A DNA stretch of 64,000 nucleotides from Rhodocollybia butyracea. Its lineage: Eukaryota > Basidiomycota > Agaricomycetes > Agaricales > Omphalotaceae. Of the stretch, positions 33,450 through 45,486 are shown in pieces (the stretch's first letter is position 1; each line of letters begins with the position of its first letter). Below the pieces are notes generated by a model, which worked only from the letters and a program-made list of their open reading frames with translations, did not search any database and was not told where the DNA came from. The stretch is taken from positions 27,034 through 91,033 of the forward strand of contig JADNRY010000249.1 in assembly GCA_015501585.1 (NCBI GenBank), read 5' to 3'. Made by a program: the position numbers and the translations under genes.

Positions 33450-33530
33450 GCTGTTATCGTGTAGTGGTTTGTGCGTCTTTGAACACGTGCACTTTAGCCT
33501 TGCCCTGTCGGTTCAAACCAGGGTGGTAGC
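33450..33530 (+). ncRNA. tRNA-like sequence (SINE head or tRNA relic)
   Basis: The sequence contains an A-box-like CGTGTAGTGGTTTG and a B-box GGTTCAAACC in the right order and spacing for an internal RNA polymerase III promoter. The ends GCTGTTA and TGGTAGC can form a seven-pair acceptor stem with three G-U pairs. The T arm (CCCTG...CAGGG) has an oversize loop and no good anticodon arm was found. It is therefore more likely a tRNA-derived SINE head or decayed tRNA than a working gene. Confidence 0.35.
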
Positions 33531-35072
33531 TGTAGACATTTTTACCCTATTTTTCATATTTTATTACTTATGTTAAGCTTACTGTATCGAGTATAAGTAC
33601 AGACATTTTCTCAAGGCCATTTTGTCAATAGTACACTATTATGTGAGGAGCGCGACCTTCTCTTCAGTTCTTATCTAGTAGTTCAATCAACTTGTTGTAT
33701 TAGAAGTGATATTATGGTTAGTGTGCATATAAAATGTTAGGCGAGGGTCTAAGGAATGTTCCTGCAAGGTTAGAATGAGGGTTAAGAATATCTAACCAGG
33801 CTAGAGGCCTGCAAATAACGCAGAGAATAGCAAATGACTAAATGATATTACGCGCTCGCATTACGCATTGCGCATTACGAAGTTTTGTGCGGGCGCGATT
33901 GCCGCGGAGCGCTGAAAACTTTGTCATCTTGAATTTTATTGGCCAAGTCCATCCGGAGATAGTTCCCATTTGAGAGTCAGGACCAGGGCCTTGAATTCAT
34001 CTTGAATTCCCGAAACGGAGTCAGGAAAATTGCATGTACGTCCGTCAACTCATCAATTTCAAGCGCAAAAATTCAGATTTAAAGTATTTAGAAAGTGAAT
34101 AAACTCTTTCTCTTCTCTTTCTTTTTTCTCCTTTTTTCAACTTGAAAAAACTTGAAAAACTTGTTCTCTCCACAGACTCAGGACATGAGCCGGGAATTCT
34201 TGCCTCTGTTCTATGTTTAACCCGCCTCAAATACATGTTAGTAGTGTTGTACATTGAGCCAATGTATACAATGTAGGGAAAGATGAAAAAAACTGCTAAA
34301 TCTTCGCACTACAAGCTAAAATTACCTAAGCTAAATGGCTGGGAAAATGGGCGCTTAATTGGCCAAACTAAACGGGCCGACCTAAGTCGCAGACGTTACA
34401 CTCATCAATTTATTGATCGTCGTGTTCGTCTGCTTATAGGAGACTACCATAGACCGAGGACTTGATTCTGTGCGTATACTGTCTAGTTGATCTCATGAGA
34501 GCTATCAGTTTCCAACGCTTGTCTCGCATTGGATGATTTCACCGTGACTTGTACAACAACCCTCCTTCCTTACCCTTCATTTGCTTGCTGATTTACGGAA
34601 AGCTCGCCATCTCTGTATAATATTGACCCTATAATCGAAAGAGATCGCAATACTTGACCCAGTAGCAAGGCAGGAGTGTTGTAGATTGGCAGGACTCGAT
34701 GAACCCTCTTGTTTATAAGCTTATAAGTATATCATGTACCCAGAATGGAAGAACAACTGGCTCTGCGATGGACTTTGAGCTCTGGGTCGTGAAACATTCG
34801 CTGGAGAACCCAATTCTGCAGATGGCAGGTAACCTTGTTGAGCAGGTCACCTATGAATGGGTCCCGTCGAGATCCTGTCAATAATATGTTCTTGAGTATG
34901 GTGAGACCAGGAAAATAGAGCGTCGAGTGTCATATCCAAGAGGTAAGAGGTGATATTGATACAGCTTCGCAAGTAAATACCAACGTCAGGAGAGATAGTT
35001 TATACCAGGTATAACTTGAGTCTAAAAGGAACAAGGTATTGTCCATGCTAGATTCTATGTACTATTGTCTAC
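33531..35072. other. Gene-poor region
   Basis: This is AT-rich, with a T-rich/A-rich stretch AACTTGAAAAAACTTGAAAAACTTG (34139-34163) and no supported gene. A frame at 34283-34465 (+, 60 codons, lysine/arginine-rich) has no family signal. Confidence 0.4.
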
Positions 35073-36701
35073 TCATGTAAGAGAAGGATGGCGATCCTGC
35101 TCGCTCAAAAAGATGAAAGCGCTGAGTACTTTTTGCACTTCGTCCCACCTTTTTCCAGGGCCATCTGCCCATTTCAGGCCAGGAAAGATCTGGTATAGAT
35201 GCAGCGCAATGACAACAGGGTCTTGCACATCATCATACAATATACAACGGAAATTTCGAAGTGGATGAGAAGAAAGAGTTGGCGAAGGAAATGAAGGAGG
35301 GGAATCAAAGTTGAGTTGAACCGGATATTCGAGATTCTTCAACTTGGGACAATGCTTAGTGAAATTAGCCAGAGATTCGATAGAAGGTATGCCTTTACCC
35401 CACGTATCAGATATTAAGGCCAAGTTTTCCATTTCAGGCCAAGCCTCCGCCATCTCCGCAGTCTTTTGGTCTGTTAAAAACAGCGGAACATCGTATGAAA
35501 GCTGTCGGAGAGACTTTAATCGTAGGAGCGGCGCAAACAGTGACCATAAGAATTGGCTATCAGGTGAATTGAGGTCAACTTCACTGACAGTGACAATCTC
35601 TAATGTCGAGAGGGAGGAGAACCGTCCTAGGGACTTTGTGAGATCCAACATCCCAGTTCGTTTCTCCTCCACGGCATCAAGATCGCAAGAAAGGCGCAAG
35701 TCATTCAAAACTGACACTGGCATCAGTTTCAGAACCTTGTTCAATTCCGGTGGTGAACCTGCGACGCGTAGCTTTTTTATCGACGGAAAACCATCGATGA
35801 TACCCGTAAAATCGAGTAAAGTTTTCGAGGGAAGAGTGAGCTTGAGATACGACAACTTCTTTAAAGAGGAAAGACCGCGAATGAAATCCGAGTCATAATA
35901 AGACAAACGAAGAACTTCCACTTCTTGCAACTCGGAGAAACAAGCCACAGACCCAGTGAAACCTGAATATCGTGCCTGGGAATGAAGATGCAGGGACGTA
36001 AGTCGAGGCACCTTCCATGCTAAGAGGGCAAGCGAGGGACCGAAATCAGTTCCTTCATCTAAGTTTCCTTTTACAGCAGGCATTGCTGGTAGGGAAGCTA
36101 TGGATGTTGTTCCCGATAAGAAGAACATGAGTGAATTTGAACTCGATATAGAGATTGAAGGATGAAACTCTTTGAGAGCGGGAAATATCGGTTGCATTTG
36201 CCCAAGGCGGGCATACACAGAGTAATGTATACGTGATTCTTCCGTCTCTGCGAGAAACCGCTGGTCGAATTTCTCCACTCTGGATGTATAAAATCGCAGT
36301 CGGGTCCACGACTTCTTTCCAATCTGTTTGACGAGAATCTTTGCGGGTATTAATCAGCACTACGGGTCAAACGAGACAGTTAATTTGACCGTCACCTTTT
36401 GACCATCCACTACACTAGTCTCCGGAAGCACTGAAAGCAGTGGCTCTACAGTGCTCATAGTTCGCCATAAAACATTGAGAGCCGGTTCGAGGAATGCTTT
36501 TGAAGTAAGTCCAAAAGATAGTAGGCCTTTACGGTAAGCCAGATGTTCCTTTGTCCGTAATTGGCGATCCAGCGCCATGTAAGTCGCGAACTGTAGTTGC
36601 TCGCATATGAGAATGATGAGTTCAATATCGAGTGTTTGAATAGGTTCTGGTTTAGGAATTAAGAAGGGAGAGTTCGGAGCAGAAGCGGTAAACTTGAACA
36701 T
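35073..36701 (-). CDS. F-box/LRR-type protein
   Basis: Two exons (36701-36396 and 36323-35073) joined across a 72-bp GTGACG...CAG intron give about 518 residues. The first exon encodes a degenerate F-box region (IQTLDIELIILICEQLQF..., FGLTSKAFLEPALNVLWRTMSTVEPLLSVLP). The second starts IGKKSWTRLRFYTSRVEKFD, the usual linker of mushroom F-box proteins, followed by leucine-rich repeats (LTSLHLHSQARY, VEVLRLSYYDSDFIRGLSSLKKLSYLKL, SLSTLEIVTVSEV, RQLSYDVPLF, LKNLEYPVQL). F-box proteins bind Skp1 and present substrates to SCF ubiquitin ligases; the LRR part would select the target. Large species-specific F-box families are typical of Agaricomycetes. The start is the ATG at 36701; an upstream in-frame ATG gives an implausible leader. 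Confidence 0.78.
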
Positions 36702-36914
36702 CGAGGTTCGAGGTTGAGGAGTTTTTAATCGTCCCGTGATCCGACGCGTTTCATGTAGTGTACAGCCTGAAGTACCATAAAACCATATATACAAGGTGCC
36801 AATTCTACTGCTGCTCTATTTCACATACTACTATTACTAGTTCTCTTATATACACCGTGGCCGTTGCACGGAAGCGTTACGTTTCTTTTACCACAAATTT
36901 GATGCTGCTGTGTA

Positions 36915-39900
36915 CTAGCGCACCAATCTGTCTATCCCTAAAGGTATCTACCATCCCAAAGTCAGGACCAATGATGCGTACAAAAATCGAGAAACTTACA
37001 GTCCAGTTATGAGTGGCTGCAGCCCTCTTGTATCCCTGTAAGGCCTCAAGGACACCGTACGGCTGGTTCCAGTTCGCCGCTAGTCGGGCTGGCCTCGGAT
37101 CTAAGTTCGATATCGCAAGTTTGATTTGCAATAAAACAGAAGCAATGCTTAGAAGACGATGAGCAGATACTTATACGACAGGCAGGGAAAACTCACTTGT
37201 AGGTAGGAAGCCATCCAGAGGAAGTGAGTAGGTCCATGCAGATTGATCCACCTGAAAACGAATAATTAATATTTGAGCCTGGAAGTATCGAGAAAGACCT
37301 TGACAGACCTCCAGTGATGTGTCCGCCTGGAAAAGATGATCAACAAGTCGCTCCGAAAACACGGAAAAAGAACTAAACACACCTCCGCCCTGAATGAAAG
37401 GTAAGAATCTTGGAGTGATGATACGGAAGAACGGTGGGCTTAGAGGATAGTCCGGCGGAAAACGAATCTCAAAAATGAGAGAATTAAGCTTCCTAAGGCG
37501 TAGAGAAACAGAGTGAACAATTTTTCAGAGAAGAAACAACGATGCAGACTCACTTATCCTTCAAATCCTTCGCAATGGGTAATTTCTCATCGAACGAATG
37601 CACCTCGACAATCCATTGGAATAAATTATCGCCCATAAACTCTTCGGACATGTACCATCCCAACTCCCTGAAACTATTGCACGCTTTCTGTTCTTTGAGC
37701 AAAGCTTTTAACTCCTTTTGCACTGCCATGGTGGCACTGGGAGTAGACATCTCAGGTGGAGGCATGAGTTGAGACACGGCGGCTCGAACGTATTCAGGAT
37801 TGTGTACCCAGTCGTTAGCCGGCCGGCTCTTGTTGACTTTGTACTGGGGTTGCCGAGCGATGAGAGTAGCAAACATGGAGGAAGCTGCTCTGACGGGTGG
37901 TTTATAATCCTCGAATTCTATCTCGTTTTCGTCTTCATCTTCATCATCATCGATCACCATCGGATCGTCTGCCCTGCCCTTTCCTTTAACGTTTAAATCC
38001 TGTGACGACTCGACGTGTTCAAACACGGCCTGATCTTCATTGTCCGGGTTTTCGTCACCAGCAGATAGTTCGTCGCGTCGCGCACGGAGGAGACACTCGA
38101 GTTGGAAAGTTGGCTCGGGTATCTGAATAGCATTTGGTCCCAGAGTAAGAGGATGAGCGGGATCCAGTTTCACAAAAGGCGTCGGGAGTTGTGACTTCGT
38201 CTGCAGTGATGCTTTTTTCGATGTACCAGCATCAAGGTCTTCCTTGGCTTGGGTTTTAACGAGAAGATAGCGGCTATTAGGATGATAAACGAGAGGGTTT
38301 TAATGGCTGGAAGATATCAAGACTGACACGAGTAGCCAGTGGGTCTTGTTGACCACGAAATACGGGCTCGAACTAACAAACTCCGAGGGCAAGTTGACGA
38401 CTTCCACAATCGCGACACAACTCGACGGACAGACTTTACTTTTACGCCATCCTGTAGCACGATTCCCACTGGCATAGGTGCCCATGGATATTTGACCATC
38501 TTTGGCAAGATATACACCTGAGCGGCTGTTCAGCAGTGATATAGCCTGGAACAGCGAGTAAGATAGCTCACCGTCTCCATAAGCCCGACCGTTTGCAACC
38601 TCTTTGTACCACAAGCCATTCCGAATGATCTGAAATATAGGTCAGAAAAAAATGCGATACCCAACAGAAGAATGATTATTACTGAATGCCAGTTCCGAAT
38701 AGGCGAACCATGGAATGCCTATAAATGGACTCGATCAGTGTCAAATCTCGCAAGGACTGGGATCGGTACACCTACATAGAGTGCTGGATACTTTTTCGTA
38801 TTTGCATTCTTCGCCTTCGCTTCCTCGACAGCGGCGTTGAATTTAGCTTCAAGTTCAGGAGCCCCAACACTGAACCGATACTGCTTCCATCCGGCCTCTA
38901 AGATAGAACACATTGAGAAATGTGTACGCAAGGAATTGAAGAAAAGGTACATACCTACGTTCTTGATCGACTCTTCTACGGTCGAAATCTCTTCAAGATA
39001 AGCTGTACAAGAGCCTACGCACCTATTGGGAAGTTACGACCACTAGTAAGACATTGAGCAGAACAATTATCCTTACCATCTTAACAACTGCCACGCAGCA
39101 GGTATGACATCCAGTGCTTCTGGCATCGTAGCGAGTTTCGGCTTGGACTTTCCGGGTTTGACTTTCCGCTCAAGATGTTTCCTGCAAACAAAGATATAAA
39201 GACTTATTGAAGAGAGGACCAGATAAATAAAACGTACTTCATGTCACCAATCTAGGAATAATCCAACGCTATTCAGTAAAAGGTTTGACGATGATGGAAC
39301 TAGATACCCACAGATGGCAACGAATCTAACAACTGGACAACTGCAGCTCTCATCTACAGCCAGAATTTTGTTAGCATTTTGGTTCCGGAACGAACCGAAA
39401 TACGTTAGACCTGTCGCTTTTCCAAAGTATCAAAATCACAAAGATTATCGTCACCCAAGGCAGCCTGCGGGTTAGATTGAGGTGCGGGAGTAGGGAGAGC
39501 CCCTGCCAACATGCTCCCGTGAAGATGACGGCTGGGAGGGGCAGACAAAACACGTGAGACATCTGGTACAGGGACTCGAAGCCCCATACCAATAGGCAGA
39601 GGTTCATCGAGTACACCTTCGACTGCGGCAAAGTAAGAAATAGAGACGAGTAGATCGACCGTTTCTGGGTTGTGTATGATTTCGTACTATGACTGTGGTA
39701 AGAAGTTTGAAGTCATGGAAATAGATGTTTACCTCCAGAGAGGGGCCATGGTTCAAGGCATAAAATTGATATGCACAAAGTTTGGCGTCACAAACGTAGG
39801 GCTTGAGAGCGACGTAGTCTGCATTGAGTTTGTTGTGACAGACAATGCAGTACCGCGTGCAAAGCTAGCGATGAAAAGCATTAGGAGTATTTGTAGCCAC

Positions 39901-41499
39901 GCCAAAAATCGAACCTACAGCGAGTCTTCTGATCAGATAACAGAACGCTGTCAAGGGCCAGTTGACGTCTTCGTCCTCGGACAAATTGTGAAGAGGGTCG
40001 TCAGGAAGGATGGTGGTACCCTTGCGGATCATAGCGCGTTCCGCTTTATCCTCGAGTTGCGAAGCCTGTGAATGGGGTCAGCCATCGACATCTGAAAAGA
40101 GCTGATAAATGTACCTGCAGCTTTGTCTGCAGAACAACCTCCTCTGGCATCTGGCTTTTCTCCATTTCTGAAAACAAAAGTTCTGCGCCAGCCCACCCCA
40201 GACCGTACTTCCTCCGCATACGGACTACCTTCGCAAATTGATGGTTCATAAGCGAATCCAATGATCCGCTCAAGCTGAACTTGTCAAACCGCCCAGGGTC
40301 ATCTTCTTCTTCTTCGTCTTCTGGGAATTTGGGAACGGAAATAGCGACTGCATCGTCCTCATCCATATCTAACTCGTTCAGCATCGCAGCTTCGACTGCC
40401 GCCTTCTCCTGCGCAAGCCTGAGCTCATCCTCTGCGTCATTGGTGATTAAACCAAAGTTCCTACACGACTCTTTCGCATGTTCTTTGTCTGGCTTGTACT
40501 TGCCGCTCAAGCCAACGTGAAACTTCAACTTCGTATCATCCAAAGGGGGATACACGCCTCGGAGGTCAGATATCAAAAGAACTAGGTTCTGACTTTTCGA
40601 AAGAAGGCGACGATCCCAGGCCATTAGCGCTCGCGCTGGGATGGACTCGGCAAGCTTGACAACAGAAAGAGAGACGCTGATGCAGAAATCATCACCACCA
40701 AAACGAATGAGGCCTGGACGATACTCCCTGGCGACGATCTCGAGAAAATGGTGTTGCAATCGCGTCATGTTCATGGCATTCGACGGGGCAGTCATATAGA
40801 TATCATCGTCGGACATGGCAGTGTAATCTTCGTCTTCATCGTCTTCATCGTCTTCAGGTTCGCTATCGGCTGAACCTGTGTTCATAGCTCTAGCAAGTTT
40901 GGCGAGGACTTTGTCCATGATTTCTGCGATTGGACGAGAGGAGAGAGAGGCAATTCCTTCGACCACAGCTTGAATATTGGCTGCGATATTTACATCTTGG
41001 GAGTATGAGAAGAAGCTGTGTGTTTTCGGGTAATCAGCGGTATCGGACAGCATAATGTTCACGTTCAAAACGTGTTCGCCACTCGATGACTTGATCGAGG
41101 CTCTAAAATCCCCTTCGTCGTCGCCAGAACGAACGTCTATAGACAATAACATAAGTTTTAGGTTTTGGAAACAATGAACTGTTGTACTTTTCAAAACAAG
41201 ACCATGCGCCACAAATCCCTGAATACAAGCTGCTTTCAAGTCGTCTAAATCAGCAATGAATCGCTTTCTTCCTCGAAGGTTTATGTTTCTGGCGGACAAT
41301 GCAGCTGCAAGCGCTGTTGCAGAAGGCATTTTGGGTTCTGAGACATAGGTAAAGAAATGTCAAAGATAAATCAAGAGTTGGAAATCGCGGCACTGAAACG
41401 CGAAAGATTAGACTTACTCAAATGATGCTCAGTCTTCTGACGCTTTGGCGGAATGTCAGAGTCAGAGTCTGAAATTTCGATAAAGTCTCTCGAGGTCAT
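36915..41499 (-). CDS. PARP-like / ubiquitin-conjugating enzyme E2 fusion
   Basis: The start is the ATG at 41499 (MTSRDFIEISDSDSD, a SUMO-interaction-like acidic lead); an intron (ending about 41339) leads to the 427-codon block at 40046-41340 with an RWD-like region (SDTADYPKTHSFFSYS) and an acidic linker. Then come LLRWCVGSCTAYLEEI and a PARP/ADP-ribosyltransferase domain: FHGSPIRNWHS, IIRNGL, GRAYGDG joined across an intron to VYLAKDGQISMGTYASG, then SCVAIVEVVNLPSEF. His (HGS) and Tyr (GVYL) of the H-Y-x triad are present. An acidic linker (DDDEDEDENE) precedes a C-terminal E2 domain: RFPPDYPLSPP, GGGHITGG-like, GGSICMDLLTSSGW with the active-site Cys, and LAISNLDPRPARLA. It ends IPLGIDRLVR at 36915. 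Such PARP-E2 fusions are known in fungi (UBE2Q-related). Expected role: nuclear ADP-ribosylation coupled to ubiquitin transfer, not proven. About ten introns are spliced. Confidence 0.82.
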
Positions 41500-41602
41500 A
41501 GACGAGAAGAGGCGAATGCTGTTAATATATTATTTAACGGCAGAGAATCGGCAGCGACGCAGTGTAACACGTGACTAGAGAGGCGTTTCAACTGACTCAT
41601 TT
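40919..41602. repeat. Source segment of the PARP-E2 5' fragment duplications
   Basis: This interval, from the gene body (TTTCTGCGATTGG) through the start codon to CACGTGA and CAACTGACTCATTT in the promoter, has degenerate copies at 50221-50846 and 63069-63424 in the same orientation. Here it is part of the intact gene. Confidence 0.8.
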
Positions 41603-44600
41603 GACATCACAAGATTCACAACGCCGCGACGCGGCGCAACTTCAGAAGTTAGAACCGTCGTGTTTCGCTGGACCTTCTTTAACCTTGTTGACAATGATTT
41701 CTTGCTCGCCACTCAACCTTACTTGCCACGTTTCTTTTCAAGCGTATTGTGGATTCTTTATATATTGATGGAAACCAATTCTTGTTTCCAGACTCAGAGT
41801 CCAGTTGTATCGTCGATTTCGTCTACTTACTAACATTTTACTAACGTTTCTTCCAGGAATTCTTTGCTTCTGGAACTAGTGATCAAATTCTCGAAAGATG
41901 ACCCGCTGAAAAAAGAGTGAACTTAGGGAGAGTCGCCCGCAGAAGACACTTGGAAGACACTGTTGTTAAACAGGTAGTATGCGTATCTCTGTCAACTATA
42001 CTCCCATTCCCGATGCGTTTATTGGGGCCGATATCTCGTCATGCGAAGGAGATGGTTCTTGCTATTTGAGGATCCCTGAGCTGGTGGACGAACTTCGCGT
42101 CATCATCACACTCAAGTTCTACATCCATTGCTTCTTAGCCAATTGGTTATCTCTACTCTTAGGCCTACTGGTGGCTCGCCGTACTTCTGCCTTAAAAGGC
42201 TCCTCACGGAGGGAACCGATGCATTCTCGTCCCACAGTATAACCAAATGGTATGCTCCTCGCTTTCGTTAGGTTTCATGTAAAATTCTCTCAAAACTCTA
42301 TCGAATGGAGCGACCTTTGACCATACCACAGCCACCAAGATCTTCGCCCTCGAAACTTAATCTTAGGCAAGGCCAGCTCTCGGTTATTGAGGGGAATGGC
42401 GGGCGTATGTGAGCTCATGATAAATGTATGGATATTCCCGAGTACTGGATAAGGGTGCTCCTTGGACAACAGTCAATGCAAATGCCAATCATCCTTCCTT
42501 CATCACGATATGTCCGTTTCATTTTTTTTGGTCTGGACTCGCTTATGTTCGGAGGCAGAACCCTGACAAGATCGCTGTAAAGCGGTTACAAGCAGGTTGA
42601 TCTCCAACCCATGCGAAACTGATGAGGGGAACAAACCCATCGTTCCTTAACCCCGGCATTAGTATGAGTCGAGGTATTTCGGCTAATGCCTAGTCGCGTT
42701 TTTAGCCCAATCGCCTGGTGGTGGTTTGACGCAGGTGATCAACCAAGTTAAGATAAGGTTCCTAGAGAATGGAGGTTGTGCCGTTGCCGCCGGTGCGCAG
42801 TGGAAGACGAGCCTCGTGCACTATTACAGTGTCAAGGGGATGGCAATGTCCATGCTGCAACTTCTTGGAGTATATGTTCAAGGCAGTTCCATCAATGAAG
42901 GACTTACATAGGAGGCTATCGGCTACAGAGTCCCTGCGACATTTCTTGCTTAGACAGGATATTGTGAAACGGACAGCTCAGTATGTAATGAAATCTTCGA
43001 CCCATACGATACTCGTGAACTATGGATACTTGCACCATACCAATACCAACCTCTATAATCAATCAGGTACTTCATCTGTTACAGGAATAGCACAGATTTC
43101 AGTGAACTTCGTATTGTTGATTGGGGGCTGCGAGACGGCATCGCTTGTTCTGAACGGCTCTTGGTCAACAGTATCCACGGCGCACAGAAAAGACGACATG
43201 TGTTTAGCGTGGGCCCCGGCTGTCCCTTAACTAGGGACCACCTGGCCGGTTTTCCTTTCCTCTCCTTTCCTGACATCCACCTCCCTAATGCTTCAATTCG
43301 GACGCAGCTGTGCCCGTCGGTTTCCGACTACAGCATTTGGACCCATGAAAAACCGGGTATCGAGCACCATACCGCAGAGTACAGAAAAACAAGTTGATAA
43401 GCGTGGAACAGCTACTCTGTTCCACATTTATCGACTTGATAACAGTACTCTGAGTGAATTCTACATTTGTCTCATTCTAGTCAGAGTCATTGAACAGAAG
43501 GACGAAATCACCTTGGAAGCAAAAGATAAACAAGGGACAACTCGTCATTAGAAAGATGAGGGATTATGAGTGAAGTGACTGATTAAAGGGTGACGACGAC
43601 CCGTCTTCTTTCCGAAAAAACATACAAACAAACGAACTGGCCATTGTTGGCCACTCTGTGATCCTGATGAAAGATTATCGATTATTGATGCTCGCAAGCT
43701 TCATCAAAGGACATGACCGCGATGTACTTAAAAGCGCTTATTCATTACAGTTGAAGATCTCGATCTACTTACTGTATCCACTGACACCCTCTGCCACCTG
43801 AGATGTCCCTTGAAATACAAAGGATAAAGATAATTTCATACAAACGCTGCTCCACGCTCCTTGAAGCTTATCTGCAAAACCTGTGATGAACTTTGGAGCT
43901 GTAAGATGGGCTGCTTTACAGAGCGCTCCAGAGCAACTCAGTGTGCTCTAGAGCCAGTACCCTTGCATTGGAGCTATGGGAGCCTGAGCTATGGACTTAA
44001 TTTGGCTGTCGAGGAGATCTCCAGACTGATCGAGGATTCTATTGCACGGCTAGTATGGGTACTTTGAGCAAAACCAGATCAAAACATCAAAACCTAGTCC
44101 TATAGTAGCCGCGCCCCCGTTGCAGCTGATGAAAAGTATTAGTAGTATATAAGCTTTGCATCGCCACCGCACGGTCCGTTGTATCCGTAAGAGCACAGTA
44201 CCGCTTCCTCTGGCTCGTTCACATTGAACAAAGACATCAAAATAGTGGTTTTTATTGTAGAAAAAGCTTACTCTAAATTAAAGAATTATTTACACAAGTT
44301 TGACTGTTTTAGACAATACTCAAAACAGTGTTTCTCACGCTTGTTGCTGCCGGTCTTTTGCCGGTAGAGTAGATTACACTAATTGCTTCGATATAATCTA
44401 TTTATGAAAACTAAACACACTATAAAAGGATACTTTAATTGTAGAAACACGTTGGCACTAAGAGGAAATGCGCGTAAATTTGAACGCGTTATTGTGACTG
44501 TGCCTTAATTTTCATGCGCTGCATTGACCCCGTGGGAACTAGCAGACTCTATATACTTACACATATCGAAGCACATATCCGTATGGATCACCAGTGTATA

Positions 44601-45486
44601 ACGAGTCTGCCCAGGGGAGACTAATCAAAATTGAATCAAAACCCAGGTTTGCAGATAAGTTATTTGTGTTTGACTATGTAACAGTGTACTTACATACATA
44701 CAAGCATATACAAGTAGTAGGCAACTTAACTCAGAATGGCATGGTTCAATTTTTGATTTGTGCCCACTGCCTGAGTCCTGTAATCTACATACTTATAGTG
44801 GCTGGTGACTATTTTGAAGTAACTTGAATAGTTATGTAGCTCATTCCTTTTGGTGTAACAGTCAAGTTGGCTGCTTACATTCAGCTTGCATTATTCCTGG
44901 TAGCCAGGAGCCTAGGCTGTAGGGACTTTTTCCTGATGCAGCTGTGTACCAACTGTGTACTTATGTAAGATTACAAGCTTGGAATGACCCAGCTAATTCC
45001 AACTACGGTTCTACCAAGTACAGCATGTGGAAAAGTCAGGGAAAAGTAGATACAGATTCTACAGAACTGCGACTATTTTGGAACTTACTCAGCAGCTTTG
45101 AGCACTTGTCATTTTTTTTAATGCAATTCTTCCATGTTTTTGTTGGAGTAAACCCAGTTGTCAAATTCAAGTTCACTCCAGTCTGATAGCAGTAAGCGCG
45201 AGCAAATGCGCAGGGGAAAATAATATTGAAAGCTAGTTTAAATAAGCTGCAGCTAGTTGCACTAGCATCTAGGCCACTAGGTGCACTATCTAGTACTACA
45301 CAAGTTCCAGATCTGAGTACTGTACCCTTTCAAGCACTTTGTAAGTCACAGGTCACAGGGGACCTAAATGATAAATCCTATGAACTTATGTCTCATTTGG
45401 TCCCAGGTTCCAGGTAGGTTCCACAAAATATCTTCGGCACTTAGCTGTTTAGAGCCAAAACATCGAACTGTACAGCAGCAAGACCA
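41603..45486. other. Region without recognised genes
   Basis: The plus strand has many open frames (41979-42242, 42726-43230, 43161-43551, 44944-45186) with protein-like patches such as IPDAFIGADISSCEGDGSCYL and NPDKIAVKRLQAG, but the frames shift repeatedly and I recognise no family. A decayed gene between 41950 and 43560 is possible. CCTGATG preceded by TTTTT at 44926-44938 resembles one end of the CAGGAAAA elements, but no partner end was found. Confidence 0.3.

Noticed and set aside
29403..34700. LTR retrotransposon
   Set aside because: No pair of long direct repeats, primer-binding site or reverse transcriptase-like frame could be found.
35344..35898. 184-codon plus-strand frame inside the F-box/LRR gene
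   Set aside because: It is the antisense shadow of a leucine-rich repeat exon and has no family signal.
41979..43551. A single novel gene on the plus strand
   Set aside because: Protein-like patches exist but frames shift, no consistent intron set was found, and no family is recognisable.
44926..44938. Another copy of the CAGGAAAA element
   Set aside because: Only one TTTTTCCTGATG end is seen; no matching opposite end or inverted arm was found nearby.
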